Of a stretch of 12,075 nucleotides of DNA, positions 1 to 7,653 are shown one piece after another. Numbering within the stretch: position 1 is the stretch's first letter; every line of letters begins with the position of its first letter. The stretch is from Bacilli bacterium (lineage in GTDB: Bacteria; Bacillota_I; Bacilli_A; RFN20; CAG-826): positions 1 to 12,075 of the forward strand of contig JAFXLR010000121.1 in the NCBI GenBank assembly GCA_017531065.1, in the 5' to 3' direction. A program made the position numbers and the translations under genes. The notes under the pieces were generated by a model, which worked only from the letters and a program-made list of their open reading frames with translations, did no database searches and was not told the origin of the DNA.

Positions 1-1
1 C

Positions 2-436
2 CACAACTGCATCTTCTTTGACGAAGAGATGGTTCCTGCCTTTGACAGGCTCGTGAAGAAGAAAAAGAGATGTGCTGTTTTCTTCATCGACGCCGATAAC
101 TTCAAAAACATCAACGATACCTATGGCCACAATAGAGGCGACGTCATTCTCAAGACCATCGCCAAGACCATCGATAAGGCTCTCCCAGACAATGGCGATA
201 CCTGTAGGTTCGGTGGCGACGAATTCGTTGCCTACTTCCCAGTCGACGATGACATGAAAGCGTACGAATACGCCAAAAAGGTTGAGCAAAGCCTTCTCGA
301 GAAAGACATCTCCGTCTCAATCGGCATTGCCTTCAGTGAGAACGGCACAAGCTTATCCGAAATCGTCAACAACGCCGACAAGGAAATGTATAAGATCAAG
401 TTCAAGAAGTACGGCGATAGAAGACGCAAGCAATAA
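2..436 (+). CDS. Diguanylate cyclase (GGDEF domain), C-terminal fragment
   Basis: The reading frame is open from base 2, so the gene begins outside the window; the ATG at 29 is internal. The visible 144 residues are almost exactly one GGDEF catalytic domain. It opens at HNCIFFDEE, the position that follows the usual TGLxNR motif. Next come the metal- and substrate-binding stretch FIDADNFKNINDTYGH and an intact RFGGDEF (GGDEF codons at 212-226), and the domain ends with SIGIA and NADKEMY. The family condenses two GTP into c-di-GMP in the cytoplasm. All catalytic motifs are present, so activity is likely. The inhibitory RxxD I-site expected five residues before GGDEF is absent (PDNG stands there). 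The input domain is not visible. The gene converges on the GH3 gene and ends in its own terminator. Confidence 0.9.
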   Translation, partial: HNCIFFDEEMVPAFDRLVKKKKRCAVFFIDADNFKNINDTYGHNRGDVILKTIAKTIDKALPDNGDTCRFGGDEFVAYFPVDDDMKAYEYAKKVEQSLLEKDISVSIGIAFSENGTSLSEIVNNADKEMYKIKFKKYGDRRRKQ

Positions 437-449
437 GCAAAAGCAGCAG

Positions 450-481
450 AGAGAGGATGGTAAAACATCCCCTCTTTTTTT
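450..481 (+). terminator. Rho-independent terminator of the left-edge GGDEF gene
   Basis: The arm AGAGAGGATG pairs with CATCCCCTCT across a six-base loop, with one A/C mismatch, and a run of seven T follows. It lies 13 bases after the TAA of the left-edge GGDEF gene and points in the same direction. Confidence 0.85.
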
Positions 482-570
482 ATGCCCTCTCCCCTACTCA
501 ATATCAAAAAAGCATTTGCAAATCCCTTTCCTTTTTTTAAAAAGGTCGTTATTTTGCAGATAGTTTTCGC

Positions 571-606
571 AAAAGAAAAACTGCTAGGTTTTTGGCCTAG
601 CAGTTT
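571..606 (-). terminator. Rho-independent terminator of the GH3 gene
   Basis: A perfect 11-bp stem (AAACTGCTAGG at 578-588 and CCTAGCAGTTT at 596-606) encloses a seven-base loop. Read on the minus strand it continues into TTTTTCTTTT. It sits 11 bases beyond the GH3 stop codon. The 90 bases between this and the convergent terminator at 450-481 hold nothing recognisable except a small AT-rich palindrome at 530-545. Confidence 0.9.
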
Positions 607-617
607 GTGAGCAAACC

Positions 618-3600
618 TTATTCGGCTTTCGCTTCTGGTTTCTTGCCTTTCTTGAGGACGAGGAACCAAACGATGCAGAAGGCGCCAGCGAGGACGATAA
701 CACCACCGCCAACGGAGATGCCAATGATGGCAGCCATTGGGAGGCCGGTGTTGCCGTTATCGGCGGTACCGGTTTCTTCCATGTCGTAGCTTGGATCAAC
801 TACTTCAAGGGTGAAGACGGTAGCGATATCGGTTGTCTCGGTCGCGCCATCAAGGGTGAGCTTGGCCCAAACGATGATGTCTTTGGAACCGGCGACTGTT
901 GGGGTGCCAGTGATCTTGCCATCTTCGAATTTGAGGCCTTCTTGGAGCTTCTGATCGACTTGGACATCGTCGATAGCGAGCTCGACGGCAGTGATGGACT
1001 TGCCATCATATTCCTGACCGACAGCATACTTATCAGCGACAGTGAAGGCGATTTCGCCAACATCCTCATTGAGGGTGACTTTGAGGCTGTGTTCAGTGGT
1101 GATGGCTTCCTGATCCTGGATGCCGAAGGCATTGTTCTGAGCCTTTCCGCAAGCGGCGTGGGCATAGATGAGGCCTTTGGCGCTCTGACGGATGGCGTAC
1201 CACCAAGAATAGGATTCATAGGTCTGTCCTTCGTACTCGAAGGTTGGGGCGCCTTTGCCATCGAAGGCATCTGGGTCCCACTTGCAGTTCATATCTGGGC
1301 CGTAGTCAGCGGAATCGAGCTGGACGTTGCAGCCAGAGAGGGTACGGTTGTTGATGTTTTCATATTTGGTTCCATCGAAGGAGCTGTTGCCATGGTGGGT
1401 CATATCAGAAAGGACAGCGCCTCTGAAGCCCCATTCATGACGGAGAACTTCGACGAGAAGAGGATAGGAAGCAGCGGTCTCCATCATACCGAGACGGTTG
1501 TAGGAGGACATGATGCCACGGGAATAACCATCCTGGATGCACATCTGGAATGGCTTGAGGTAGATCATACGGAGAGCCTGCTCGCTGAGGAAGGCCATGG
1601 TGCCTTCACGGTTCTTCTCTTGTTCGTTGACGGCGAAGTGCTTGAAGTAGCAGTAAACACCTTTGAGGGTGGCGCCTTTGACGACCTGGGAAGCCATCTT
1701 GCCCATTAAGAATGGGTCAGCGGAGTAGTACTCGAAGTTACGGCCACCGAATGGTGAACGGTGGAGGTTGACGGCTGGGCCAGCCCAACCATACATGTTG
1801 GCGAAGAAGGATTCAGCACCAACGATGTCGCCCTGCTTCTGAGCGAGCTTGATGTTGTAGGTAGCAGCCACGGTTGGCTCACCGCACCACCAGATGATCT
1901 CGTACTGGTTTGGACCATCGGAGTCGCTGGTGCTTGGTTTGCCGATCGCATTCAAAGCGGTGTTGTCGTGACGGCGGACGAAGTTTCTGAGTTCTTCATA
2001 GGTGAACTCGTTAAGCCATTCTTCCCAACGTGGGTCGTCGTAGTCGGCACCGACCATTTCGGAGAACATGGTACGTTCGCCGCTGGCAAGAGCCTCTGGC
2101 TCCTGATGCCAATCGTTGTCGATGAAGTCTTGTTTGGTCTTGTAAGCAGCTTCGGAGACATAGCCGTTATGGAGGACGTCAAGGTCTTCGATTCTGAAGG
2201 AGTGAGTAAGGAATTCCTCGGATTTGCTGCCGGCTGGAAGAGTACGTTCCTCAATGGTTGGGTGCTTAGGGAAGGTATCTTCGAAGTTGGAACGGCTCAT
2301 GTGGTCGAAACCGATGGAGTCGCTCATTGGGAGAGAGCAGAAGAAATCGTCTTCGGAGAACTGGTTCTTAACTTCGTGTCCGGTGTAGCGGTCAGTCTCA
2401 TACTGGATGCCGCCTTTCTTGACGGTGAACTTCTTGGAATCGATTGTCTCGTGCGCGTTCTTCATGAGGAGAACTTCGTATTCGCCTTCATCAAGCTCGT
2501 AGCCCTTGAAGCCGTTGTTATTCGCATCGGTGTAATCGTAATCGGCGAAGTCCTGGAGGTTGAAACTGAGGGTGAGGGTTTGCTCATCGCCAGGTTCAAG
2601 CATATCGGTCTTGCCAAAGGCACATAAGACGTGGTCAGCTTTCTCGATGCCACCATCATAGTAAGGGGCTTTCCAGTAAAGCTGGACGGCTTCTTTGCCG
2701 GCGACATCGCCAGTGTTCTTGACTTTGACGTCGACGGAGATGGTCTTCTTTCTGCCAGTGAGAACGGTATTCTCGACTGGGGTGATGCTTTCGAGGGTCT
2801 GCTCGAAGGTGGTGTAGCTTAAGCCATAACCGAATGGGTAGATGACACCTTCTTCACCGTCGTACCACTCATCAGCAGCGGCCTTGTTTTCCTTGGCCAT
2901 GTCTGCGTAACGGGTTTCATGGTAACGGTAATCGACGTAGATGCCTTCTTCGTAGTTGTTATAGGCGGCGCAGTAGCAACCATTGAGACCACGGTTTGGA
3001 ACATAGTGTTCCTCATCGACCCAGCGGGCCTGGGTGCAGGTGCTGGTTGGCGTGCCATCCGCGTTGATCATGGTGTGGTTTGGAATTGGCTCACCATTGG
3101 AATCGCGGTAAAGTTCGCCATTCTCGTCGACGAAGGTCTGGGAGTTGTCGGCGAAGTTCTGGAAGGAAGGATCCTTGGTGAAATCACGGGTCCAGGTATC
3201 GACGGTGCGTCCGCTTGGGTTGACGGCACCGGTGACGATTTCACCGATGGCCTGGGCACCAACGGCGCCTGGGGTTCCCATCCAAAGGATGGCGCCGATC
3301 TTATCGTCGTTTTCGAACTCATCGCACTGGAAGATGTTTCCGGCGTTTATGAGGATGATGATCTTGTCGAATTTCTCTTTGACCATCTCGATCATGTCGT
3401 GCTCATTCTGCGAAAGCTGGAGTGAGTGTCTTTCAGTTGGCTCACCGGACTTTCTGGAATCGCGGGCGTTCATGGCAACAAGGTCAGTACCTTCGGAACC
3501 AGAACGGACGAGGACGACAAAGGCAGCGTCGTTGTATTCGTCGAAGCTGGCTTTGACTGCGTCGGTGTAACTTGCGATTGGGGTTTCACCAATGGCGAGG

Positions 3601-4073
3601 TCGTTGACGCCGTCATAACGGGTGGTACCTTCACGGCCAGAACCAGAGGCACTGCTCTCGTAGAAGGATTTGAGGGTTGGGTTCACGGTCATGCCAACCT
3701 TCTGGAGTGACTGTTCGATGTCGACACCGGTTTCGCCGTTGATACGGCCAACACCGGATCCGCCACCACCGCGGAGCCATTTGCTGCTGTTGCTGTTCTT
3801 GCCGAAGATGGAAACATTCGTCACACCTTCAAGTGGCAGCATGTTATTGTGGTTCTTAAGAAGGACCATACCTTCTCTGGCGATTTCGAGGTTTGTCGCG
3901 GAACCGGCCTTGATGAGGTCGTTTTTTGAGGCATACTCGGAATAGAACTTGCCATGATGCTCGCCGACATAAGGCTCAAAAGCGTGGTCGACGGAGGTGC
4001 CTGCGGCATTGGCTGCGCCTATCATCATCAAGGCGGAAGCTGCAAGGACCCCTAACAATTTGAGTTTTTTCAT
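618..4073 (-). CDS. Secreted, membrane-anchored GH3 beta-glycosidase with swapped domain order
   Basis: The 1151-residue protein is a probable exo-acting beta-glucosidase or beta-xylosidase; the substrate cannot be told from sequence. Residues 1-24 are a signal peptide, probably cut after ANA. The GH3 alpha/beta-sandwich domain comes first (about 45-420): MVLLKNHNNMLPL, then SGSEGTD with the likely acid/base Glu194, closing with YPFGYGLSYTTFE (412-424). A fibronectin-III-like domain follows (about 440-555), then the TIM barrel (about 660-980) with GWAGPAVNLHRSP, GGRNFEYYSADP, KHFAVNEQE (811-819) and the likely nucleophile Asp890 in GAVLSDM. Residues about 1005-1095 resemble a putative Ig (He_PIG) domain, with FEDGKITGTPTVAGS. 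A membrane helix (about 1112-1140) and a lysine-rich tail end the protein, so catalysis would be outside the cell. GH3 enzymes usually have the barrel first; this swap is known in some ruminal Firmicutes enzymes. The start fits the signal peptide, but the Shine-Dalgarno is weak. Confidence 0.93.
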   Translation of the reverse strand: MKKLKLLGVLAASALMMIGAANAAGTSVDHAFEPYVGEHHGKFYSEYASKNDLIKAGSATNLEIAREGMVLLKNHNNMLPLEGVTNVSIFGKNSNSSKWLRGGGGSGVGRINGETGVDIEQSLQKVGMTVNPTLKSFYESSASGSGREGTTRYDGVNDLAIGETPIASYTDAVKASFDEYNDAAFVVLVRSGSEGTDLVAMNARDSRKSGEPTERHSLQLSQNEHDMIEMVKEKFDKIIILINAGNIFQCDEFENDDKIGAILWMGTPGAVGAQAIGEIVTGAVNPSGRTVDTWTRDFTKDPSFQNFADNSQTFVDENGELYRDSNGEPIPNHTMINADGTPTSTCTQARWVDEEHYVPNRGLNGCYCAAYNNYEEGIYVDYRYHETRYADMAKENKAAADEWYDGEEGVIYPFGYGLSYTTFEQTLESITPVENTVLTGRKKTISVDVKVKNTGDVAGKEAVQLYWKAPYYDGGIEKADHVLCAFGKTDMLEPGDEQTLTLSFNLQDFADYDYTDANNNGFKGYELDEGEYEVLLMKNAHETIDSKKFTVKKGGIQYETDRYTGHEVKNQFSEDDFFCSLPMSDSIGFDHMSRSNFEDTFPKHPTIEERTLPAGSKSEEFLTHSFRIEDLDVLHNGYVSEAAYKTKQDFIDNDWHQEPEALASGERTMFSEMVGADYDDPRWEEWLNEFTYEELRNFVRRHDNTALNAIGKPSTSDSDGPNQYEIIWWCGEPTVAATYNIKLAQKQGDIVGAESFFANMYGWAGPAVNLHRSPFGGRNFEYYSADPFLMGKMASQVVKGATLKGVYCYFKHFAVNEQEKNREGTMAFLSEQALRMIYLKPFQMCIQDGYSRGIMSSYNRLGMMETAASYPLLVEVLRHEWGFRGAVLSDMTHHGNSSFDGTKYENINNRTLSGCNVQLDSADYGPDMNCKWDPDAFDGKGAPTFEYEGQTYESYSWWYAIRQSAKGLIYAHAACGKAQNNAFGIQDQEAITTEHSLKVTLNEDVGEIAFTVADKYAVGQEYDGKSITAVELAIDDVQVDQKLQEGLKFEDGKITGTPTVAGSKDIIVWAKLTLDGATETTDIATVFTLEVVDPSYDMEETGTADNGNTGLPMAAIIGISVGGGVIVLAGAFCIVWFLVLKKGKKPEAKAE

Positions 4074-4086
4074 TGCTTGCTCAATT

Positions 4087-4136
4087 CTTTCTCGGTTCGT
4101 TGTGTTTTTTCATATGCCCTAAACGAACCGACAAAG
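4087..4136. repeat. Long inverted repeat in the GH3 gene leader (operator or hairpin)
   Basis: TCGGTTCGTT at 4092-4101 is repeated exactly, inverted, as AACGAACCGA at 4122-4131. With the flanking CTTTC (4087-4091) and CAAAG (4132-4136) the arms reach 15 bp with a single mismatch, separated by 20 bases. The gene-proximal arm ends 13 bases before the GH3 start codon. If the proposed promoter is right, the distal arm overlaps the transcription start. A pair of repressor half-sites at DNA level is my preferred reading; an mRNA hairpin that limits ribosome access is the alternative. Confidence 0.75.
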
Positions 4137-4165
4137 AGCGTATGAAAGACCGGAAAAAATGTCAA
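4137..4165 (-). promoter_or_regulatory. Candidate promoter of the GH3 gene
   Basis: On the minus strand a perfect TTGACA (4165-4160) is followed after 17 bp by TACGCT (4142-4137), a poor -10 that keeps only the T-A----T positions. Transcription would start near 4130, inside the distal arm of the inverted repeat. A promoter with a good -35 and weak -10 would suit activator or repressor control. The rest of the gap up to the terminator at 4301 is AT-rich and holds no gene that I can see. Confidence 0.4.
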
Positions 4166-4300
4166 ACCAGTCTAGGTTGCTCTTATTTTCCTTTGCTGGA
4201 TATTATTCAAGCATGACAAACTTGCGATTTTTGGGAGCATACATTTAAGACTGTCCAAAAAGTTACATAGTAAAAAGAAGGGTGTTTTTAAGGTTTTCTC

Positions 4301-4333
4301 CAAAGAAAAAGACCCTTGTGGTGGTCGGGTCTT
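4301..4333 (-). terminator. Rho-independent terminator of the GAF-GGDEF gene
   Basis: AAGACCC (4309-4315) and GGGTCTT (4327-4333) form a perfect 7-bp stem with an 11-base loop. On the minus strand the stem runs into TTTTTCTTTG. It lies 35 bases past the stop codon of the GGDEF gene, so the GH3 gene downstream is probably transcribed separately. Confidence 0.85.
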
Positions 4334-4368
4334 CATCTTTTTATAGCGCAAAAAGGAGCTAAGTTTGG

Positions 4369-5751
4369 TTAGGCTTTCTCAGAGAGGCCGGTCTCGTAAT
4401 AGAGCTTCTTGCTCTCATACATATCCTCGTCGGCTTTCTTCATGTCTTCGAGGAGCTCTGAGATATCTCTCTCGTATCTGCCTCCGATCGAGAGGATGAT
4501 GTCTCCTCTCTTCTTCTGAATCTCGCGGGTGTAATGGAGTCTTTCTTCGAAAGCTTCCTCGTCCATATTCGGGCAAAGGACCATGAATTCGTCTCCACCG
4601 ACACGGTAGATTTCATATCCGTCGAAGACTTCTTTCAAAAGATTGGCTGCGGCAACAAGGAGGCTGTCCCCTGCTTGATGGCCATGAGCATCGTTCATTC
4701 TCTTGAGTCCATTGACGTCGGCGAAATAGATGCCAAGGCTCATAAACGATTCGGATTTCTTGGACTCGATCTGATTGATCCTTCTATCCATCGCCGATCT
4801 GTTTGAAAGACCTGTGAGCATATCGGTGGTCGACATGAGCTCAAGCCTCTCGAAGAGCTGGTGGCTGACGATGAATGAACCAATGAAGTAGGAAGTGAGC
4901 TCAAGGGTCTCTTTGATTTTGGTTGCTTTCTCACCATCGAAATTGGCGGCCCAAATGAAACCGACGACCTCTTTGCCATATTCGATCGGGAAAAGAATGA
5001 GACTCTTAACGCCATAATGGGAGAGGGAATTGTACCAGCTTGGGTCGCGTTCTTTGATGATCTTCATGTCCTCTTCGTTTTTGGCGATGAGGCAATTGCT
5101 GCCATCGATGTCTTTGATCCAGCGTTTGGTGACGTCATAGAGGTCCTCCCCCATCATTTTGACGAGGGTTTCTTCGAAGGACTCATTACGGCCAAGCTCA
5201 GAAAGGACCATACACTCCTTGGTGATGTTGTCTCTGATGAGCATGTGGCAGAATTCAGGTTCGCAGAGTTCCTTGATATCAAGGACGACCTCTTGCATCG
5301 TCTTTTGGAAGTCGTCTCCTTTATGGAGCTTGATGCAGGTCTTGAGGACGTCGTTAGTGATATCGGCCTCGCGGTTTGCGAGTTTGCTGGCGTCCATCTT
5401 CGCGGACATCTCCATGGTATAAACCATGTAATAGATGTTCCCATCATGCATCGAAAGAGGGATCCAGTTGCAATCAAGCCAGACATCGTATCTGTCAGGC
5501 TGGATGTAGGCATGGAGGTTTTCTTTCTTGACGGCGCATCTGAAAACGAAGAACTCAAAGTTCTTGTCGTTTGGCGAATATTTGTCATACAAATCTCCGA
5601 AAACAACATCCTCAGGGAGATGGTTATCTTTAATGTACTGAGGATTGCCGGCGATGGTTCTTATCTCGCCGTATTTGTCATCGCTTATTTTCTCAATTGA
5701 AAGGATGCATGCCGGAATGGCATAAGTGTTTACTAATTCTTGGAAGTTCAT
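4369..5751 (-). CDS. Soluble diguanylate cyclase with PAS-like, GAF-like and GGDEF domains
   Basis: The 460-residue protein has no signal peptide or membrane helix, so it should be a cytoplasmic sensor. Residues 1-115 resemble a PAS-type fold (weak). Residues about 130-300 look GAF-like, with KSLILFPIEYGKEVVGFIW as the typical core strands. Residues about 305-455 are GGDEF: TTDMLTGLSNR (308-318), the metal-binding FADVNGLKRMNDAHGH, RVGGDEF (GGDEF at 385-389), SIGGRYE and ADEDMYESK. All catalytic motifs are intact, so c-di-GMP synthesis from GTP is likely. The RxxD inhibitory site is missing (FDGY at 376-379), which suggests little product inhibition. No upstream in-frame ATG exists, and the 5' leader has no Shine-Dalgarno match, so translation may be weak. 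The ligand of the sensor domains is unknown. Confidence 0.92.
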   Translation of the reverse strand: MNFQELVNTYAIPACILSIEKISDDKYGEIRTIAGNPQYIKDNHLPEDVVFGDLYDKYSPNDKNFEFFVFRCAVKKENLHAYIQPDRYDVWLDCNWIPLSMHDGNIYYMVYTMEMSAKMDASKLANREADITNDVLKTCIKLHKGDDFQKTMQEVVLDIKELCEPEFCHMLIRDNITKECMVLSELGRNESFEETLVKMMGEDLYDVTKRWIKDIDGSNCLIAKNEEDMKIIKERDPSWYNSLSHYGVKSLILFPIEYGKEVVGFIWAANFDGEKATKIKETLELTSYFIGSFIVSHQLFERLELMSTTDMLTGLSNRSAMDRRINQIESKKSESFMSLGIYFADVNGLKRMNDAHGHQAGDSLLVAAANLLKEVFDGYEIYRVGGDEFMVLCPNMDEEAFEERLHYTREIQKKRGDIILSIGGRYERDISELLEDMKKADEDMYESKKLYYETGLSEKA

Positions 5752-5789
5752 AAAAAAGGACCGCCACGTATGTTTGTTTTGTTGGTTTC

Positions 5790-5818
5790 ATTATAAATGG
5801 AGGTTAGCCAAGGTTCAA
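5790..5818 (-). promoter_or_regulatory. Promoter of the GAF-GGDEF gene
   Basis: TTGAAC (5818-5813), a 17-bp spacer and a perfect TATAAT (5795-5790) on the minus strand. Transcription would begin near 5783, leaving a leader of about 32 bases before the ATG at 5751. The match is good enough to expect constitutive sigma-70-type transcription. Confidence 0.8.
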
Positions 5819-5880
5819 ACAAAGTGCTTTAGCTTTCGGGCTATTGAGTCTTTTGGCTTTAAAGATTCTTTTTTGAAGAA

Positions 5881-5908
5881 CAAAAAAAGGAGGCCTTAGC
5901 GGTCTCCT
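5881..5908 (-). terminator. Rho-independent terminator of lipoprotein gene 1
   Basis: On the minus strand AGGAGACC and GGCCTCCT pair (one A/C mismatch) around a five-base loop and are followed by TTTTTTTG. It lies about 20 bases past the stop codon at 5928. It closely resembles the terminator at 6766-6790. Confidence 0.85.
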
Positions 5909-5927
5909 CTTAAGGGGGGCGAAGATA

Positions 5928-6680
5928 TTAGTTCATTTTCCCATAAGCGGTTTGGAGAACGGTTTCCCCTGCCTGGGTTACTTCTCCATCGGCTTTGGAA
6001 ATCCAATACACCCTCCTAACCAAATCTATTTGGTCTCTGACACCCCAATCACCATAACACGTATAAGTTCTGTAATTGGTGTAAACGTATTTGTCTTCTC
6101 TCTCTTCGATCTCAGAAAGCAAAATCCTTATCCCAACTATTTCGGTGATGTATCGGTAATCGAAAAGGTCAAGCAATGTTTGAGCGACCGAAAAGTCTTT
6201 GATTGAGAGCGAAGCATGGTAGCGTTCATCGATGGTCAAATGTGCGAACTCATCTTTGAAACAGAAAACATTGCCATCATATTTGGTCACTTCACCATCG
6301 TAATCTCGATGGTCCCATGAAACCTTTAGGGCATAGAAAAGTTCTGAGTCTAAGACGACATCGGCGCCGGTCATTTTATTGTCCCCTTTAGTGAACTTCT
6401 CCCTGCAGGCTTCTTTGGCATCTTCTTCATTCGAAGCCGATCTAACTAGATTAGAGATTCTATATCCAAAGAGTGGAGCGCAGCTATCGGGTCCTTTTTT
6501 GGAGCCAAGCGATAAAGTGACGAGTTCATCGTCAGTAAGGTTTTGGAGTTCGTCTCGGGTTGAAATATCTCTCACGGACACTTCCGAAGAGGTTTCAGGC
6601 CCCCGACATCCAAATTTAAAAGAGCAGCCGGACAACATCGTCATCAATAAAGCGATCGGGAGTATTTTTAGTTTTTTCAT
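5928..6680 (-). CDS. Lipoprotein of unknown function
   Basis: This 250-residue protein has a lipoprotein signal peptide: MKKLKI, a hydrophobic stretch, and lipobox LSGC with the lipidated Cys at residue 19. It should therefore sit on the outer face of the membrane. I do not recognise the mature part. It is rich in charged and aromatic residues, with several cysteines after the lipidated one, and no further membrane helix. The repeated Asp/Glu-Tyr pattern with alternating hydrophobic residues suggests a mainly beta fold. The start is well supported: GGAGGAG lies five bases before the ATG, and a promoter lies about 28 bases further upstream. The gene is flanked by its own promoter and terminator. 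Its neighbour is another lipoprotein with no obvious sequence similarity. Confidence 0.85.
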   Translation of the reverse strand: MKKLKILPIALLMTMLSGCSFKFGCRGPETSSEVSVRDISTRDELQNLTDDELVTLSLGSKKGPDSCAPLFGYRISNLVRSASNEEDAKEACREKFTKGDNKMTGADVVLDSELFYALKVSWDHRDYDGEVTKYDGNVFCFKDEFAHLTIDERYHASLSIKDFSVAQTLLDLFDYRYITEIVGIRILLSEIEEREDKYVYTNYRTYTCYGDWGVRDQIDLVRRVYWISKADGEVTQAGETVLQTAYGKMN

Positions 6681-6715
6681 CTTTTCTCCTCCTCTACAAA
6701 TAAGACTGCTGAACC

Positions 6716-6744
6716 ATTAGAAAACGTTCAAAAATCTTTTTCAA
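6716..6744 (-). promoter_or_regulatory. Promoter of lipoprotein gene 1
   Basis: TTGAAA (6744-6739), 17 bp, then TCTAAT (6721-6716) on the minus strand. Transcription would start near 6709. The leader then carries a strong GGAGGAG ribosome binding site just ahead of the ATG at 6680. Confidence 0.7.
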
Positions 6745-6765
6745 TGGCAAAGAATCGAAGGGAAA

Positions 6766-6790
6766 ACAAAAAAGGAGGCCGTTAGCCTCC
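6766..6790 (-). terminator. Rho-independent terminator of lipoprotein gene 2
   Basis: GGAGGC (6774-6779) and GCCTCC (6785-6790) form a perfect 6-bp stem around a five-base loop. On the minus strand a TTTTTTGT tract follows. It separates this gene from the promoter of lipoprotein gene 1. Confidence 0.85.
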
Positions 6791-6805
6791 CATTTTTGAG
6801 TGTCT

Positions 6806-7591
6806 TTACGCCTCTTCAGCAGGTGTTTTGTTGATGAGTTCTTCCCAGCCAGAAGGAAGGGTGATCGCAAACTTATTTTTGATTTCAAGAGAGAAGTTCA
6901 ACTTCGAAGTGTTGCCTTTGTTGCTTGTCGCTTCGATTGATGCGCTCTTGAAATAGTAGTTGTCATATTTGATGACTTCTTTGGTTGAGATGGCTGCCTC
7001 TTTCGAATCATCGGATGCCTTTTCTGTAGTCGTAGCTTCAATGGTCAGGTTGCCATCGCCAGTTGAGAAATATTTAACGGCAACTTCTTCATCGGGGCTT
7101 GGTTCTTCGGCGATAAGAGCGGTTGGATCAGAGAAGGTTTCCATATAGGTCTCAGGAAGTATGTAATACATATCCGCCAAGCCAAAAGTGAGTTCATTCC
7201 CATCATATCCGTAGACGGAGGTGTCGTGCTTTTCGCCATCGAATTCATCCACATACATGACCTGCTTGTATTTGCTGTCATTCACAAGATAGAAATCAGA
7301 GGTCAATTTCTTTCCATCGGAGGTGGTCTCGCTATGATACTTAACTTCGCCATCCTCGTTTTTCTCGAAAGACAATTTCATCTTTCTGCTAATATTTTGC
7401 TTCGTGGATTCATTGTAGCCATTGCTATCAATATCAGCGATGAACTTGTAGTTCTTGATTTCTTTCTGTTTGGCAGCGATGGCCGCGGCTTTATCAGAAA
7501 GCTCTTTGGAGTCGGTGATCTCGGCACCTGGCCCGCATGATGTGAGAAGCATAGCCGGTACGGCTAAAAAGAGAATGCGTTTTGCTTTCAT
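6806..7591 (-). CDS. Lipoprotein of unknown function, possibly LolA/LppX-like fold
   Basis: With the start at 7591 the protein has 261 residues: MKAKRI, a hydrophobic core and lipobox LTSC with Cys19. That start has GAGGA seven bases upstream. The longer in-frame ATG at 7612 lies above the predicted transcription start (about 7608) and would add a charged stretch before the signal peptide, so I reject it. The mature protein has a helix rich in Ala, Lys and Glu (about 30-45), then alternating strands with many Lys, Asp and Tyr, ending in FAITLPSGWEELINKTP. The pattern of strands such as MKLSFEKNEDGEVKYHSETT recalls LolA/LppX-type lipoproteins that wrap around lipids, but that is a guess from pattern only. 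It is anchored on the outer face of the membrane and its substrate is unknown. Confidence 0.85.
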   Translation of the reverse strand: MKAKRILFLAVPAMLLTSCGPGAEITDSKELSDKAAAIAAKQKEIKNYKFIADIDSNGYNESTKQNISRKMKLSFEKNEDGEVKYHSETTSDGKKLTSDFYLVNDSKYKQVMYVDEFDGEKHDTSVYGYDGNELTFGLADMYYILPETYMETFSDPTALIAEEPSPDEEVAVKYFSTGDGNLTIEATTTEKASDDSKEAAISTKEVIKYDNYYFKSASIEATSNKGNTSKLNFSLEIKNKFAITLPSGWEELINKTPAEEA

Positions 7592-7614
7592 TATTTTTCC
7601 TCGCTTATGCATTC

Positions 7615-7643
7615 ATTATTGCCGATGGTTGCTCACTTTTCAA
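7615..7643 (-). promoter_or_regulatory. Promoter of lipoprotein gene 2
   Basis: TTGAAA (7643-7638), 17 bp, AATAAT (7620-7615) on the minus strand. Transcription would begin near 7608, which puts the ATG at 7612 outside the message and supports translation from 7591. Confidence 0.7.
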
Positions 7644-7653
7644 ACAAAACGCA

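Noticed and set aside
530..545. Palindrome CCTTTTT-TT-AAAAAGG as a terminator or binding site
   Set aside because: It is a short A/T run between two convergent terminators that already account for both genes; chance is a sufficient explanation.
232..669. Minus-strand open frame across the GGDEF 3' end and the GH3 3' end
   Set aside because: It overlaps two supported genes and two terminators and has no recognisable motif.
942..2627. Long plus-strand open frames opposite the GH3 gene (942-1709 and 1761-2627)
   Set aside because: They lie wholly inside the well-supported GH3 gene on the other strand, have low-complexity Val/Gly/Glu-rich translations with no family motifs, and no ribosome binding site; they are by-products of GH3 codon usage.
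7592..7612. Start of lipoprotein gene 2 at 7612
   Set aside because: The predicted transcription start is near 7608, the GAGGA ribosome binding site serves the ATG at 7591, and the extra seven residues would precede a normal lipoprotein signal peptide.
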